From positions 12,784,887-12,848,886 of the forward strand of contig NC_064034.1 of the NCBI RefSeq assembly GCF_932526225.1: a stretch of 64,000 bases of DNA, read 5' to 3'. Of the stretch, positions 1 through 51,896 are shown in pieces (position 1 is the stretch's first letter; the number at the start of each line of letters is the position of its first letter). The translations under genes were made by a program, and so were the position numbers. The notes beneath the pieces were generated by a model, which worked only from the letters and a program-made list of their open reading frames with translations, ran no database searches and had not been told where the DNA came from. This stretch comes from Nematostella vectensis. Its lineage: Eukaryota > Cnidaria > Anthozoa > Actiniaria > Edwardsiidae.

Positions 1-258
1 TTCCAGGCAAGACATAATCTTAGTAAATAAGGGGCACTTGTTGTAAATAACCTCCTGGTGATCAGTGGGTATAATATTGTATTAGGTTGGACGCGCTTTA
101 TAAACCTTCTTCATGCTTCATGCCTACTTACATTGTTTGTCTTTTTATCTTTAAAACTTTTTTTATGTTTTAACTCAACTTTGATAAGGCATAAGGTCCC
201 TGAAATTCACTTACACCCTAAGGTGTTTGACACAAAATGTTTTATCATTTGTACACAG
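1..258 (+). other. Dynein intron (3' part) upstream of the first exon in the window
   Basis: Non-coding. It ends at a polypyrimidine tract and the cag acceptor at 256-258. The open frame that runs through it has no similarity to dynein and is treated as intron. Confidence 0.8.
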
Positions 259-39028
<38,770 letters not shown>

Positions 39029-39472
39029 TGCACGCTCAATGAGACATGTAATAGACAGAACAAATATACAGTATAGACGATTCCCTGTATAGGCTATAAA
39101 TTAGATCGTAGAGTAATTGGATTTAAATGTACCAATATAGTTTCATCTCCGACCTCGCCTTCCCTGTAACGAGATACTCGGTATCTCCCGTAATCAGTGA
39201 TGATCCCTCTTTGCTCAAAGGCCTCGCTTTTCTACAGACGCGTACCCAGATTTTGCTGAGTAGGTGGCACAGTCGTATGTATCATATCGAAAAAGTACTT
39301 CAGTACTAATATACCCCTTTTTTGGCAGCCTGGGGGGGTTGCGCGCACCCTCTTTTTACGCGCCTGGTAAGTTTTTCACACTAGTTAGGCATCTATGCGT
39401 TCTATGAATATCCTGTCATGGCATGCTCTCAACTCTTCTCAGCTTGTCAAAAGGTGTAAAGTGGTAAATAAA
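39029..39472 (+). other. Dynein 3' UTR with candidate poly(A) signals
   Basis: The first canonical AATAAA after the stop is at 39467-39472; a second is at 39617-39622. Either could end the transcript; I cannot tell which without RNA data. Confidence 0.45.
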
Positions 39473-41394
39473 TACAGTGGAATCTACATGTTTTATATCT
39501 TTCCCCCGCATCTTTATTTTTAAAAATGTTTCTACGGACCGTTGCATTTTTTCATCCAAAAAGTAAAATGGCATCCGATGACCAGATAATTTGATTTGCT
39601 TCACTTCTCCATTAAAAATAAAACACTTTGCCCTCTGCGATAACTTGCAGAATTTTCTGTTGTTCCGGGTAAAAATTCAAATTCATGTGGCATCAGTTAT
39701 AACATCTTTCGATGTTTGAGCGGGAAAATATTTCTTTTTCCCGCCTAGACAAAACTAGCCCCGACCCTGCACTTGTCGCATGTTGTCGCATGCCCGGGCG
39801 TGTGTCGGCGTCGCGATAAGTTCAAAGAGAAAGTGAGCTGTCACTCAATCATGTCTCATACCAACATCACAACATTGGCCGTAACTAGGCAGGTTTTCGA
39901 AATGGAATCGAGCGTTGTTTCACTCCCTATTTTATATAGAACCTAAATACGAAGTTAGGTTCGGAGAGCGTTCGGGCTAGTCACGAACACTCAAGAGGCT
40001 ATGATTACTCAGTACAAGAGAAATAGAAATATAACGAAAAAAGATTTCGCTGAATAGGGAGGCAGGAGACATTTCGCTCGCTGAATACAATATTCAATAC
40101 AAATTGGGAATGCATTTGATTTTTTTATTAAGAAATCGCTGACAAAGTATCCTAATTCCCGTGGTTGAGTGGCAAGGATTTTTTTCCTTAATCAGTTGTT
40201 GCAGAACTTTTTTTTTCAAAATCACTCCACCATTTGTTCCTGTTAACTGATAAACTTTATCAGTAAATCCAACTGTTATATACTGAAAGCTGTAAATATA
40301 TATAGTATTAAATACACCGGACATTTTATTAAAGCTGAAAAGTACGGCTCCTAAAAAAATTAGATCCGCCCCCTTTTGGTGGTTAAAAATTTTCGGAGCC
40401 CCCCCTTGATATCTTCCCCCCCCCCTCTCGGTGTATTTAATGAACACTCCCTAAGTTCTAACTGTTTAATGATTTAGCTCAACAAGATGCTTTTAGAGCA
40501 TGTACTCAGGGCTTTATTACTGTAGAGAGAAACAGTTTTTTTTTAGCTTGCAACATTGGCTTCTCCCATTATTTTTCCATACGGAGGGACGAGGACTTGC
40601 CTTTAAGAAACCATACCCCTCTCCCCTGGGATTCCCATGTTGCTTTAAAATAAACATTCTCTACAGCCTTAACAATAATTCCAAGGGGAAGGGGTCTGTT
40701 TTCAGGCCGTTTTGACCCCTCACCATCGGAATTACCAGTGGCTAATTAAAGACTTCCTCCACATAGCCAGATAAAACAAGCCAAATATAGAATTGAAATG
40801 GCAGATTCATTAGAATCACAATAAAGCTATAAAAAACACCACATTTATATCATTTGGTTGTAGATCAACTTTTGAAATAATATTCCTAAACTCAAAGCAA
40901 CTTTAACGTGTTGGCTAGAAAAATTATCAAATTCAAAAAAATAGCTACATGTTTTGGCCCTTTAACAACACCTCAGCTGGGAATCGCACCCAGTCCACGC
41001 GGCCTGTACACGGTCACGCATGCTCTGTTACACCACTGAGATTTCGTGTTGTTTTCGGCGAGGAAAAAACCTCTTGTGGGATCCAAACCGTTTTTAGTAT
41101 CCCACCAGAGTAAAACCTCAATTTTGTTCCAGTTCGAGTCTGGGACGGGTAAGCCAAACGAAACAAAATAATCACAGTGACAAGATTGCAGCATATTTTC
41201 TGCCTGAAAATATAAAAGCGATTAATGGTTAGGCCAAAATGCTTAATAAAACGCAGTGGAACTTTGCAAACGAAACAACGTCAATGTTTTGGGAGCATCT
41301 CAAGATTGACTGTCAAAATGTCTTTATGAGCAATAAAAAAATGTTATTAGCTAAAGGTCCCTCCTGCAATTGCAAATTTTGACGTGTTTGGCCG
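39473..41394. other. Intergenic, no gene seen
   Basis: AT-rich. A second possible dynein poly(A) signal lies at 39617-39622. There are C-rich runs near 40399-40425, and a tRNA-like repeat at 40966-41060. Open frames here are short and have no recognisable protein. Confidence 0.6.
40966..41060 (-). repeat. tRNA-related repeat
   Basis: On the minus strand, aatctcagtggtgtaacag (A-box-like) is followed at tRNA spacing by gggtgcgattcccag (B-box-like). Probably a SINE head or tRNA relic; there is no paired acceptor stem. Confidence 0.4.
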
Positions 41395-43190
41395 TCACCA
41401 AACGGCATCGTATAAAACCAAACTTGGTAGATGTCACGTAAGTGCAAAGGGAGGTGCACTGAGATAGTAATTTGATGCGTGTCGTAGACTATGAAGTCAC
41501 AAATAAGAAACGTTGAACAATATTATCAAAAACATAAACATCTCGTGATGGAACCATCGTCTGAAAAGCTAACTTGTCGATGACATTGGTGCAACGAGGT
41601 GGTCACACCATGGAGAAGAGAAGAAGTGGTGGTCACTCCAAGGTGGCCAGAATCACATAAAAGAAACATCGGACAACCAGACTTGGTAGATGTCATGTAG
41701 CAGACATACAGTGTCGGGGGGTTTTAACGAGATAGTCACGTGATGTGTCGCCATCGATAACGTCACAAGTGGTTGTAAAGCTTTATATGGAAATAAAATA
41801 TGAACAACGTTGCGATGTGGGGTTCCGCCGTTAAACGTGCCAAAATTTGTATGATCACAGCAATGACGTGCCAAAATTTGAATGATCAAAGTAATGATGA
41901 AAAAGGAAACAAAAACTTGGTAGCAATCCAAAAGATAACACACAAAAAATCGATCGAACAAATCTTGGTCTAGGAGCAACCAAAAAGATGGTCAAAAAGG
42001 TCTTGGAACAACCAGAAAGATGGGCAAAAACGTCTTGAAACAACCAGAAAGATGGGCAAAAAGGTCTTGATGCTATCAAAAAGATGACAAAAAAACAGTC
42101 TTGAAGCAGCATAAAAGATGGCTAAAAACGTATATTAAAACAACCAGAAGGATGGCCAAAAAGATATTGGAGCAGCATAAAACATGGTTAAAAAGGTCTT
42201 GGAGCAACCAAAAAGATGGCAAAAAAGCAAGAAAGGTCTTGAAGCAACATAAAAGATGGCCACAAAGTTTTTGGAGCAACCAAAGACATAACCAAAAAGG
42301 TCTTGAAGCTGCCAAAAAGATGACCAAAAAGGTCTTGGAACAACCCGAAGGATATCCAAAAAGGTCTTTAAGCTTCCACAAAGATGACTTAAAAGGACTT
42401 GGAGCCGCATAAAAGTGTCCAAAAAGGTACTGGAGCAAAATAAATGATGGTCAGAAAGATCAGAAAGATCTTGCAGCAACCAAAGACATATTCAAAAAAG
42501 TCTTGCAGCAACCAAAGACATATTCAAAAACGTCTTGCAGCAACCAAAATGGTGGCGAAAACGGTCTCGAGCCAACTGAAAGATGGTAAAATGTTATTGA
42601 AGCAACCAAAAAGGTCATGGAGCAACCACAAAGATGGCCAAAAAGGTCTTGGAACAACCAGAAAGATGGACAAAAAAGTCTTAATGCTATAAAAAAGATG
42701 ACAAAAAAAAGTCTTGCAGCAGCCAAGATGGCCAAAAACGTATTGGAGCAACCAAAAAGATGGCCAAAAAGATCTTGGAGCAACCAAACAGAAGGCCAAA
42801 AAGGTCTTGCAGCAACCAGAAAGATAGCCAAAAAGGTCAAACTCCAAATTTTCATTCTATATATTTTAGTATAACGTTTTATTTAGTTCTGACGTATATA
42901 TGATGTCACAAATCCAATGACAATCCCGTTGCACCCTGAAACCCAAATCTGCTACATGACATCTTCTAAGTTTAGTTGTCTCGCGGTATTTTTCATTTTA
43001 TTTCGCTGGACTTACTACAAGACGTCTAACAACTTTGATTGTCAAACGATGTGAGAGATATGAGTATCTTTGTTTTGACGTCAGAAATATTCATTTAATT
43101 ACGTCATCGATGACATCATATATCACGGTACCATCTCGTTGCGCCCTCTTGACACCTACAAGACGTCGACCAAGTTTGGGTGTCAAACGA
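41395..43190. mobile_element. Fold-back-like element: two subterminal repeats per side in inverted orientation
   Basis: Left units at about 41415-41570 and 41670-41800 (accaaacttggtagatgtca type) reappear inverted on the right at about 42905-42975 and 43080-43190 (acatctaccaagtttgg type). The clearest match is the 17-mer agatgtcatgtagcaga at 41688-41704 against its complement at 42948-42964. A 0.9-kb minisatellite fills the centre. No transposase ORF. Exact outer ends and target duplication are not resolved. Confidence 0.55.
41965..42840. repeat. About 32-33-bp minisatellite, roughly 27 copies
   Basis: The unit resembles ggagcaaccaaaaagatggc then caaaaaggtctt, with many variants and some 30-36-bp units. 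Both strands contain long open frames (KTFLAIFLVA-like on minus, QKGLEQ-like on plus) purely because the unit is often a multiple of three; they are not genes. Confidence 0.85.
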
Positions 43191-46100
43191 TGTGATTTGG
43201 TGACAACAAATAGACGAATACTGAGAACCGCGTGCAGCAAAAACTCGAATCGATGGATAACCAATATCAGCTACCACTTTTTCTTATATCAATTTAACTT
43301 AGATAAAGGCTCCGCTTACGCGGCTTACCGCCTGAGAACTCGGCCAAATGGTCTCCAAAAATGTTTAGAATTAAAAAAGAGGCCTCAAGGGCGTTGGAGG
43401 ATCCAGATAAAAAGCGAAAAAGTAATGGAACAATTCAAGTGGGAAAAACAACTTTATTAAAATCACAATGTTACAATTAATTTCAAATGTTACGATGACA
43501 GATAAAATTTACATTATTTTAAAACTACAATTACAGATCTTTTTAGTGTGACTAAGAGATTTGTGAACAATTCGGTATATTACTAAATTGGTATTGCGAC
43601 AAATTCAAACAGATTCCAAAAACGACCAAAAGTATTGTAGAAAATAAAAAAAGCTAAAATGGTATCCCGGTGCGCAGAGGATATGGTTGCAACGAAAACT
43701 TTGGGATTTGTAATCGGAATCTCGCAGACGATATCCCTTCGAAATTGGAGTGATAAACATGTTCAAATACATATTTTTCACCCGTACATCGGGAAATAGT
43801 TATTATTTTTTTACATATGTATTTCCCGATTATTTGGATTTAGATCCAATCCAGACATGACATATAGCAGCAAAATCATGATTGCCGAAACTTTAAGCCT
43901 AGAAGCCTGCCACGCCTAGTAAAGTTCTACTTGTGTCTGCAGTGTCGTGCTTTACGTCGGTGATCGATCCGCGGCTGTCGACGTCTTCACCAGTCAACAA
44001 CGAACGCTCACTCGCAAAAGATTCTAAGAACTTGAATGCTTTTGAACGAGGAAACGCCCTTTGTCGATGGCGCCAACCATTTGTTGGACACTACGATAAA
44101 CTGACAATTTGTCAGTTCTACTATGGATAAAGCTACATGCCTATTCCATTTCTCATGTTTTGAATTTTGTTTTATTTCCAAAAATGAATCGCAAATCTTT
44201 TTTTTTTACTTTTTGGCCAAAATAGATCTTAAAAAAGTCGCAAATGAATCAAACTCGCAAAAAAGAATCGAAAGCCAAGGATCGAAGTCAACAATATCGG
44301 ATTGGCTATTGTCGCAAGTTATGCTGAACTTACTTACTATTAACTATAGTACTAGCATTCATGGACTCGAAATTGTAGTATACACACCTAAATACTAAAA
44401 CCTAATACTTGAAAGTCGTATGGGCGTGGTGAGGGTAAAGTTTTAAAGGTACTAATAGTGTAAGGCATGTTCAAAATCCCCGTTCTATTCTAAGGTTTAC
44501 AGACAACGCGAAAAAATATCCTATGCTCCAAAATAGGTTTGTGTGCCACAAATTCAAGTCTCATGAAAGTCGTTCAAAACCCCAACCCCAAGAAGACAAC
44601 CCAAAGCATACGAGCCGAAAATTGCATTTTCGTGTCCAAACCATTCCAAAGGGAATTTCCGATAATCTTTAGGTGGCCTTCTATGCCTAAATGCTAGTTG
44701 ACCCCAATAAACCCATGTGCAGACAATTTTATGTGTCCCTCCAACACTTGCAGCTGATCAAAATCAGACAAATATTAGAACACTCCGTTTTGCAGAATTT
44801 CTTTATCAGGTATGGGCTGCCTGTGTTGGGTGAGCAAAGGCTGTGCTTAACCTAGCAGGTAGCTTAGTCCACCTCCCCCCAGTCCCCCCTCCCCATTATG
44901 CTAACACATATGTATGATGTATGTATTAGAGGACCACCTTTGCTCAGACGAATCATCTGCTCAACCCATAAAAACCTACACTACCCCCCTGAGTATCCAG
45001 GTGAGACATCAAACAACACAGCTTTATTAGAGGGGGGCTCCTAGAAATGAAACATCGCTTAACTATCCTATCTATAGTATGATAGTATTTCTTTTCATAT
45101 TCAATGCTTCTTGATTGTTTTATTTATATGGATCAATAAATTTCTGTTGTTATATGATGCGGTCACCAACAATGCTCGATGTGGAAAACTGTACATTAGT
45201 TGTATTGAAAGTACAGATCACCTGTAATCAGTATATGGCTCATGCATCACATGATAAAGTTATCAGCAAAAGGGGGAGAGGGGGAAGCATACCTCCAGGA
45301 GACTGAATCCTCCCACGCAGACCAGCAATGCCTAGACTACCAAAATCTCAAACTAACGAACCATTTGTTCGTGATACAAAAAGGACTTAACCAAAAATTA
45401 TGTGACAGGCTTCACCTATTCGAAATAAATCCTCCCCCCTCCCAAGGGCCCAGATTCAGATAATACTCTGGCCCTCATTGCTAGTCAATGATTTTGATAT
45501 ATTATTTTAGATTGTAATTGCTTTATAAAAAGCAATGCTTTCTATAGTCTGGATCTTATTTTGTATCTATTTTTATCTTATTATGTTAAAGATAAAAATC
45601 TATAGCTTAAAAGAGTCTTGAATACAAGTCTCCTGATAAAAAAGCAAACTGTTATATGGTACATCTTCAACCATATGACAGTTTTATTCTCTTTGAGTAG
45701 AAATGTTGCCAGCCCTTAGCCAAGTTTAAAATCAGAAATAAGTTACAGCTCTAACAAGTCTGCATGACTAGCATTTCGTTTTAATTTAGTATTCTTTTAT
45801 CGCCTTTTTCATTATAATAAATATTGTTTATATTGATTAAATTCTAAACAAATAAGACAATAAATGGATAAAAAATATTTGAAAAATATATGCTGTTTGG
45901 TAGAGCTGCTCTCTGAGAAAAAACTCACAGTTAGCTCCACGTATCTTCTAGCATCCCATTATTTCTGCAGATGATCATCTGTGAAGAGAAAATTAACCCA
46001 CTTGAAATTCTATGATACCAATATTTTTTGGCACTTTACTCATCCCCCCTTACCCCCCCCCCCCCCGCATAAGGACCCCTCCCATCGAAACGTTGGTCAC

Positions 46101-47340
46101 AGATCGCAAAAAATGCTCAACAATGGTGCAACAACATATTTTTTTGCAAAATACCATGCAACAAAAAGTATTTCTTAAAGTGTAATAGTCAAGCCAGAAC
46201 ATAAGAGAACAAAGACATTACAGTGTATTAGTTCTAAATAAACGAAATTATATTTCACGGGTTTTTGAAAACCTCTCTATTCCCCAACATTAATACAAAT
46301 CAAACATTAAATCAAATTTGAGTTTCTTTCGGTAGGCTTTGGGAAAATTTATATTTTTTTTAAATAATACTGTAGGACACGCATTTCTTACTTTACTTTT
46401 TGATAAGAACAGCATTTTTTTCTCTTTCCGAGGTTTTTCAAATTTCGCAAAAGTTTTTCAAACTATTTAAACCAAGTTTGCAGATGGAGGCATCGTTCTG
46501 TTTACTTTTAGTGTTTTCTCTCACCTAGCCAAAGTCAACTTTTTAATGGTGATGAGCCTCTCTAAGTACGCTTCAAGCGCGTGAGAAATGGTAGGAAAGT
46601 TCACCTGTAGAGATAAAAATTAAGAAACTAAAAAACAGAAGAAATTATTATCATTCGCGTTCTTTTGCCTTTCGGAAAGAGCAAACAAGCGGGGAAGGCG
46701 GGAAGCGTGGAGAGAAAAATTTCCTGTAGAAATTGAAGAAATAACTCAAACTCTTAGAAAAAACAGGTCGATGTTTAGGCATTTTGTGATTTGTATATTA
46801 TCATTTAAAATACCCCACATATCTTTTCTCATGGCGCAATGGTTAAAAAAGGATAATTTCAGGTATATTTTTACCATGTTGTAAACCTCATGACTGAGAC
46901 CTTGTTAGAAATGAAAATGGGAACTTTTTTAAATACGCGGCGAAATTTTCCAATTTAACATTCCATTTTTTACCTTTTTAATATGTCTTGACCTTCCGAA
47001 CGCAATATAGTTGCCTCTGTGTATATGTGAAATAAGGCAAAATTATTTCTGCAAGTTTAGCAGAATGAACTCGAGAGCGAAAGTCGGGCTGATCTATTTT
47101 GCGAGTGTGAATATTTGATCGCCATGTGTACAAGCGATTACTATACTAACCAATCAGCAGAACAGTTTGTCTGTCATTCAAATTCCAATCACCCAATCAT
47201 AGTTCACTACTGAGTCAATAGTACAAATAATAACCGCAGAAATAAACAATAGTCTTTAATTTGCGTTTCAATATAGGCAGCAAGCGAAAATGCGCGTGAC
47301 AAATCTCAGTATCAGATTGAAAGGGAGAACTCACTATACA
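43191..47340. other. Intergenic, no gene firmly supported
   Basis: AT-rich with a C run at about 46049. One higher-GC island at 43925-44127 is open on both strands: minus strand about 60 residues before a stop, plus strand preceded by a ctgcag acceptor-like site. It could be an exon, but neither translation matches a family I know. Nothing else stands out. Confidence 0.35.
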
Positions 47341-47414
47341 TTATAGCGCTGGAACCAAAAGAATGGACAGCTCTAATAATTTCCCATAGTTTCCGGATTC
47401 ATCGAGAGTGACTA

Positions 47415-47972
47415 AGTTCCGACTTAGGATTTCGAGTTGGATTTTCGAGTTGGATTTCGGGTTGCATCTCAAGATGATTTCCGAGTTGAATTTTATCAGA
47501 GAACTTACCCCCCCCCCCCCTCTCCCGGAAAAATTAGGTCCACTTTTTTAGATTTCAGAGTGCTAAACAATTTCAAACTAACTAGGAAGTGTATATTAAA
47601 ATGATCATTTTAGTAGCTTCCATGGATATATGGCGATTTCAAATTGCCAAAGTTTTTTGGATCTCTGTCCATGATCTTTGCGAAAACATGTGCCTTCTAC
47701 TTCTTTCTTTTTCCGAGGTAACAAATGATTTCTTGGCTTGAGTTTTTTTAAGCTTCTTTAGTCCATGCTTGGAAGACCGAAGAGGACTTATGCGTGAGAC
47801 CGCTGGACACTTCTTAAAAAATCCGACTCAAAAATCCAACTCGGAAATCCAACTCGAAAATCCAACTAGGAAATCCAACTCGAAAATCCAACTAGGAAAT
47901 CCAACTCGAAAATCAACTCGGAAATCCAACTAGAAAATCCAGCTCGGTATCCTAACTTGGTATCCTAACTCG
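47415..47972. repeat. Inverted arms made of a 14-15-bp minisatellite
   Basis: The left arm (47415-47490) is built of cgagttggatttt units; the right arm (47822-47972) is about ten copies of its complement, aaatccaactcg. A loop of about 330 bp with a C run separates them. Confidence 0.75.
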
Positions 47973-48132
47973 GTAAATAGGCAACGTCGGCATCACGAAA
48001 CACTCATATGACAGTGCTGGCAAGTTTGGTCTAGTTTTCTTAGCATTCACCGAAATGTAACAGTTCGCCGGTAAAACAAAAGGGCTGGTTGAACCGCGCG
48101 GTACTGGAACTGGTCTTGCGTTTTCCAGCACT

Positions 48133-48534
48133 GGGGCTTGTTTCTAAAAACACCCGAGAATTCTCGGGCCCGAAAACGATTTATTCCTTAAATTTGAAAA
48201 GCTGGCTAATTTCTATAAAGTTTATGGTATCTAAATGTGTTGAAATATCGTCAAACATCGTATTTTACCACAAAGATTCATGTAAAGGATGATACTCTTT
48301 ATAGATTTATAGATTCGCAGTCACCCGAGACTTTTCGGGTAAATTTTTGGCTTCAGCAAAACTTCGAAAATAGCCCTATTGAGCGTAATCATTTGAAATA
48401 TGAACCAAAGGAAGTTCAAACTGTTCTAAAACATGAAAGCGGTTCACAAAAAGGAAAACATGCGACATTTTGGGCAAAAATGCAAAATAAAGTTTTCGGG
48501 CCAGAGAATTCTCGGGTGTTTTGAGAAACGAGGT
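48133..48534. mobile_element. 402-bp MITE with about 44-bp terminal inverted repeats
   Basis: Left tttctaaaaacacccgagaa, then ttctcgggcccgaaaac; right gttttcgggccagagaattc, then tcgggtgttttgagaaa. The two ends are near-perfect inverses. A shorter cacccgagacttttcgggt lies in the middle. The apparent ORFs through it are not protein genes. Confidence 0.8.
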
Positions 48535-48825
48535 CCTGGCCACTCATATTTGTATTTGTATCTTAGTTCATCATGCGTGACCTTAACGAGACAGATCCAT
48601 TTCAATGTAAGTTTCTGTCTGTCTCAGCAAAACATAAACTCTCTGAACTTAATAGGAATGTAGGAAAAAAATCTTATGTACGAAATAAAAGCATAACAAA
48701 ATGGAAAGCCTCATAGAGTGTAGAGTGTCTCTGCATTAGTAAGTCGATACTCGGTCATTGGTGGGGGGGCCTCGAGCGAAAATGCGAAGACATTAGAACT
48801 GCAAGGGCGGTAGGAACGGTTCGCG

Positions 48826-49695
48826 CCACGGGTGGTAGCTCAGATTATGCAACGTAGTTTGACCGGGTTTTCTTATCCAACTTGGAGAGTGCGTCACAAA
48901 CAAGGCACATTTCAGCCAAATTAGAGAAAAATTCGTGGTTTATTATCAGAATTTAACCTAAAAAACTTTGTTCCTGCCGCCCTTGGAACTGTCCATACTT
49001 TTGGCTCCAGTGCAGTAAATATATTCAGTTCAAACATTTCGTTCTAAATTCTGCCCCCCCCCCCCCCCCCCCTCCTCACACACATACTATACTTTTTGGG
49101 CCAGCTCAGCCATCCCCGAGTTCTCATTAGATGATAATTACTAGAACCCTGAACACAGGTAGGATTGAGGTGGGGGGGGGGGGGAGACTAAATATAATGA
49201 CGAGTCGCAAAGCCGGTGGTGATTTAAAATGGCGCTAGGTATTTTTGGCGTTTTTCTTCCGATGCCTAACGTCCAATGTGTGAAACTAGAGCTGTAAATT
49301 TTAAAGCGGAGTTAATGAGAGACTGAAATTGCTTGCGAATCGAGCGAGCGCTATTGTAACTGAATGGAGGCGATTGGAGGCAACATAGAGATGTTATGAA
49401 GCTTTTGCAGGTTAATCAACGGTGAGGTTGAAAAATTGTGTTTGCAGGGGATTCCATTTGCGAAGTTGAAGTTCAAGTGACTTTATTTTTTCGTTTTAAC
49501 AAAACAAATTAGCGTTAACCAACAGCTATGAAACAGGACCATATTTTGAAACAAAACAAGGGCGATAGAAATAATGTTTGTTAGGCTAAGTCTGGTATTA
49601 AACCACGAATTTCCCTCTATTTTGCCTAGTTTGCGACGCGCTCTCCGTGTTTGATTAGAAAACCCGGTCATCCGCTACTACACCGTGGCCGACGA
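48826..49695. repeat. Inverted pair of about 150-bp repeats
   Basis: 48826-48985 and the complement of 49556-49695 share gaccgggttttct, ggagag.gcgtc.caaac and aaattcgtggttta in order. Both carry the gttcctgccgccc-type phrase nearby (also at 49824). They may be the two ends of one element, or two insertions. Confidence 0.55.
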
Positions 49696-49790
49696 GCTGT
49701 CCCCGACGCGGCGAGCTGTCCCCGACGCGGCGAGCTGTCCCCGACGCGGCGAGCTGTCCCCGACGCGGCGAGCTGTCCCCGACGCGCTAG
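49690..49790. repeat. 19-bp GC-rich minisatellite, about 5 copies
   Basis: gacgcggcgagctgtcccc is repeated in tandem with almost no variation. It generates a spurious arginine/serine-rich ORF on each strand. Confidence 0.9.
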
Positions 49791-51896
49791 CCGAAACGTG
49801 ATTTTTTGCCTAACAAACACTGTTCCTACCGCCCTCGACAAAACCAACACGTTCCTTTTAAAAGTCAGTTCTACAATAATAGAAAAGTGTTCTTGTTCCT
49901 GAACCATGATCGATAGTTACTTAATTAGAACCTCTCTTTTTTTTTAAATCGCGAATTTAAGTACGCGCGAAAATAAGCAGAATAAGAAGAGAGACCTATC
50001 TATTTAACGGTCAACCACCATGAAGTGGCCACTATAAAGTTCCCAAATATTTCAGCGGTCAGCCTCTATTAAGTGGCCACCCGTGCCGGTCCCGATAATG
50101 GTCGCTTAATATAGTGACCACTGTACAATTGAAAAGGCTTCCAAAACAACAGGAAAAAATTCTAGGTGCTAACGACTTGTTTGTGTCTGTCAATGTATCA
50201 CACAGACAACTTTAATCTTCACAGCTGAAAGCAGAGGAAAACGTGCAGGCATGGTGCGATCGAAGTTGATATTTCAAGGACAGTTGGCTGTATTTTAACA
50301 GGTTCTATGCGCTGACACTTTCTAAGGTCAACAACTTAAAGTAATTTTTATCCAAAATTTCCCCGTATGGTGATTATTAAACACATCTTTAACCAATAAA
50401 AGTTTTGATCCCCGTGCTAAATGTGTGTTAAATGAGTGCAAATATGGGCCTGTAGAGCATATAAGTTATCTCTTTTAAAGAACTGTTGAATAATTTTCAG
50501 CCTTTTTGAATTAGCAGTCTTGAGAAAAACCCGAGGTCAAGAAGTCTAGTTCAGAGATGTAACCTGTTCGCACGAGAATATTATACACGTCTCTATACTC
50601 GTACCCTTGATATCTCCTTGGCACCTGCTATACGAACCAAGTTTTTCTACATCGTAAACGTCAGAAATTCAAATGCGCTTGGGTCACAAATCCTGTGGAC
50701 AAACCACAGGTAACCCACAGATTCTCTAGAAAGCATACCCGAGAAATTTTATTATATTTTTGCGTACAACTATCTTTCAGTCTTAGATAATAAGGCATAT
50801 CGTGTGCATATCGCCATAATATTTTTCGGGCAAAACCGCTAACAGTCTTCTTTTGGCTATTGTCATTGAAGCGTGGAAAACAATGTGAATATCTACTCTC
50901 GCGAACGAAGTGACCGTACAACAATGAAATTGGGACACTAAAGACCAATTAAAAAAGGTTTTTTGTAAATACAAATACATATTTTTCCAAAAAAAATGCA
51001 CACTGAGAATACACTGTAGTAACGATCAAATTTTTTATGGGTATTACTACTCTACTGCGGTGTGAGTGAGTATTCTGAGATCTCTTGCCAACGGTAGTCT
51101 CAAAATGCTCAAACCGCTTCTCCTCTCTATCTTCGATGATCCAGTTTTAAACACGAGGTTCCGCTATAAAAGGGAAAGCTCCCCCCACCCCCGGCCTCGA
51201 TTTTGCAATTATAATTAGAACACTGGATCACTAGCCGTTACAAATTGTAAGTCTACTGTAAAATTGCTTATCTCTGAGCCTCAGTCGGTTGGAATAAAAC
51301 TATTTTTGCACAGGTAAAAAGACAGTGGAGATAATTTAGTAATTTGTTGCCCACTCACTTTTTCGGTGTAAAATTATTTGCACTGTCCTTAATCTAACGC
51401 AACTGGTTAATTTAAATTCGCGTTGTGATGAAAATGCTCATATCTTAGAGCGCATACAGCTTGGTACAGTACTATTTTATATAAATAGAAATATTTTAAA
51501 GGAATGATATTCGAATCTAGCGCTAAGAGCAATTATCCTGACATGTTGACTCATTGACGGCTGATTGATAACTGGTTGTTCTTGAGCTCGGGGGTGGGAG
51601 CAGCTTACCCTTTAAAAGCGGAACCTCGAGTTTACGATACACAGAACACAACCTCATTTGAAGTGCCCTAGTCAGCCACATCTTTATTATTGTTTTAATT
51701 CTACATTTAAAGACAAATTGTGTGATACCATTCCGAAATAGCCATCTGAAAACAAACTTTATACGTCTTTTACTAGATTCAATCCTAAATATCACATTAG
51801 CGCCCACATGCCGATGAAAATGGGTGCCTTCTAACCTTACTTGGTATTTAGTACGATGAAAAAAAATGGCTGACCGACGAATCTTTAACGTACACT
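49791..51896. other. Intergenic, no gene seen
   Basis: AT-rich. Around 50008-50126, the phrases ggtcaaccaccatgaagtgg, ggtcagcctctattaagtgg and ggtcgcttaatatagtgacc form a small dispersed repeat. A minus-strand AATAAA is near 51680, but I see no exon attached to it. Confidence 0.5.

Larger units (their letters stand above)
47346..49012. mobile_element. Composite element bounded by 25-bp inverted repeats
   Basis: gcgctggaaccaaaagaatg, then gacag, at 47346-47370 matches the inverse of 48988-49012 (ctgtccatacttttggctcc, then agtgc) with about three mismatches. Smaller repeats are nested inside: the inverted 15-mer arrays and the MITE at 48133-48534. The termini loosely resemble Tc1/mariner ends; that is a guess. 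Confidence 0.4.

Noticed and set aside
42076-42874. Several 80-130-residue frames on both strands
   Set aside because: All are by-products of the 32-33-bp minisatellite.
43035-43460. 141-residue plus-strand frame
   Set aside because: It overlaps the right arm of the fold-back element and has no recognisable domain.
43925-44127. Resemblance of a minus-strand MVGAIDKGRFLV to the start of glycerol kinase
   Set aside because: The conserved Gly-Thr-Ser-Ser-Thr stretch is missing and a stop follows within 20 codons; most likely chance.
48089-48663. Overlapping plus-strand frames
   Set aside because: They run through the 402-bp MITE and its inverted ends.
49651-49907. Arg/Ser-rich frames on both strands
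   Set aside because: Generated by the 19-bp GC-rich tandem repeat.
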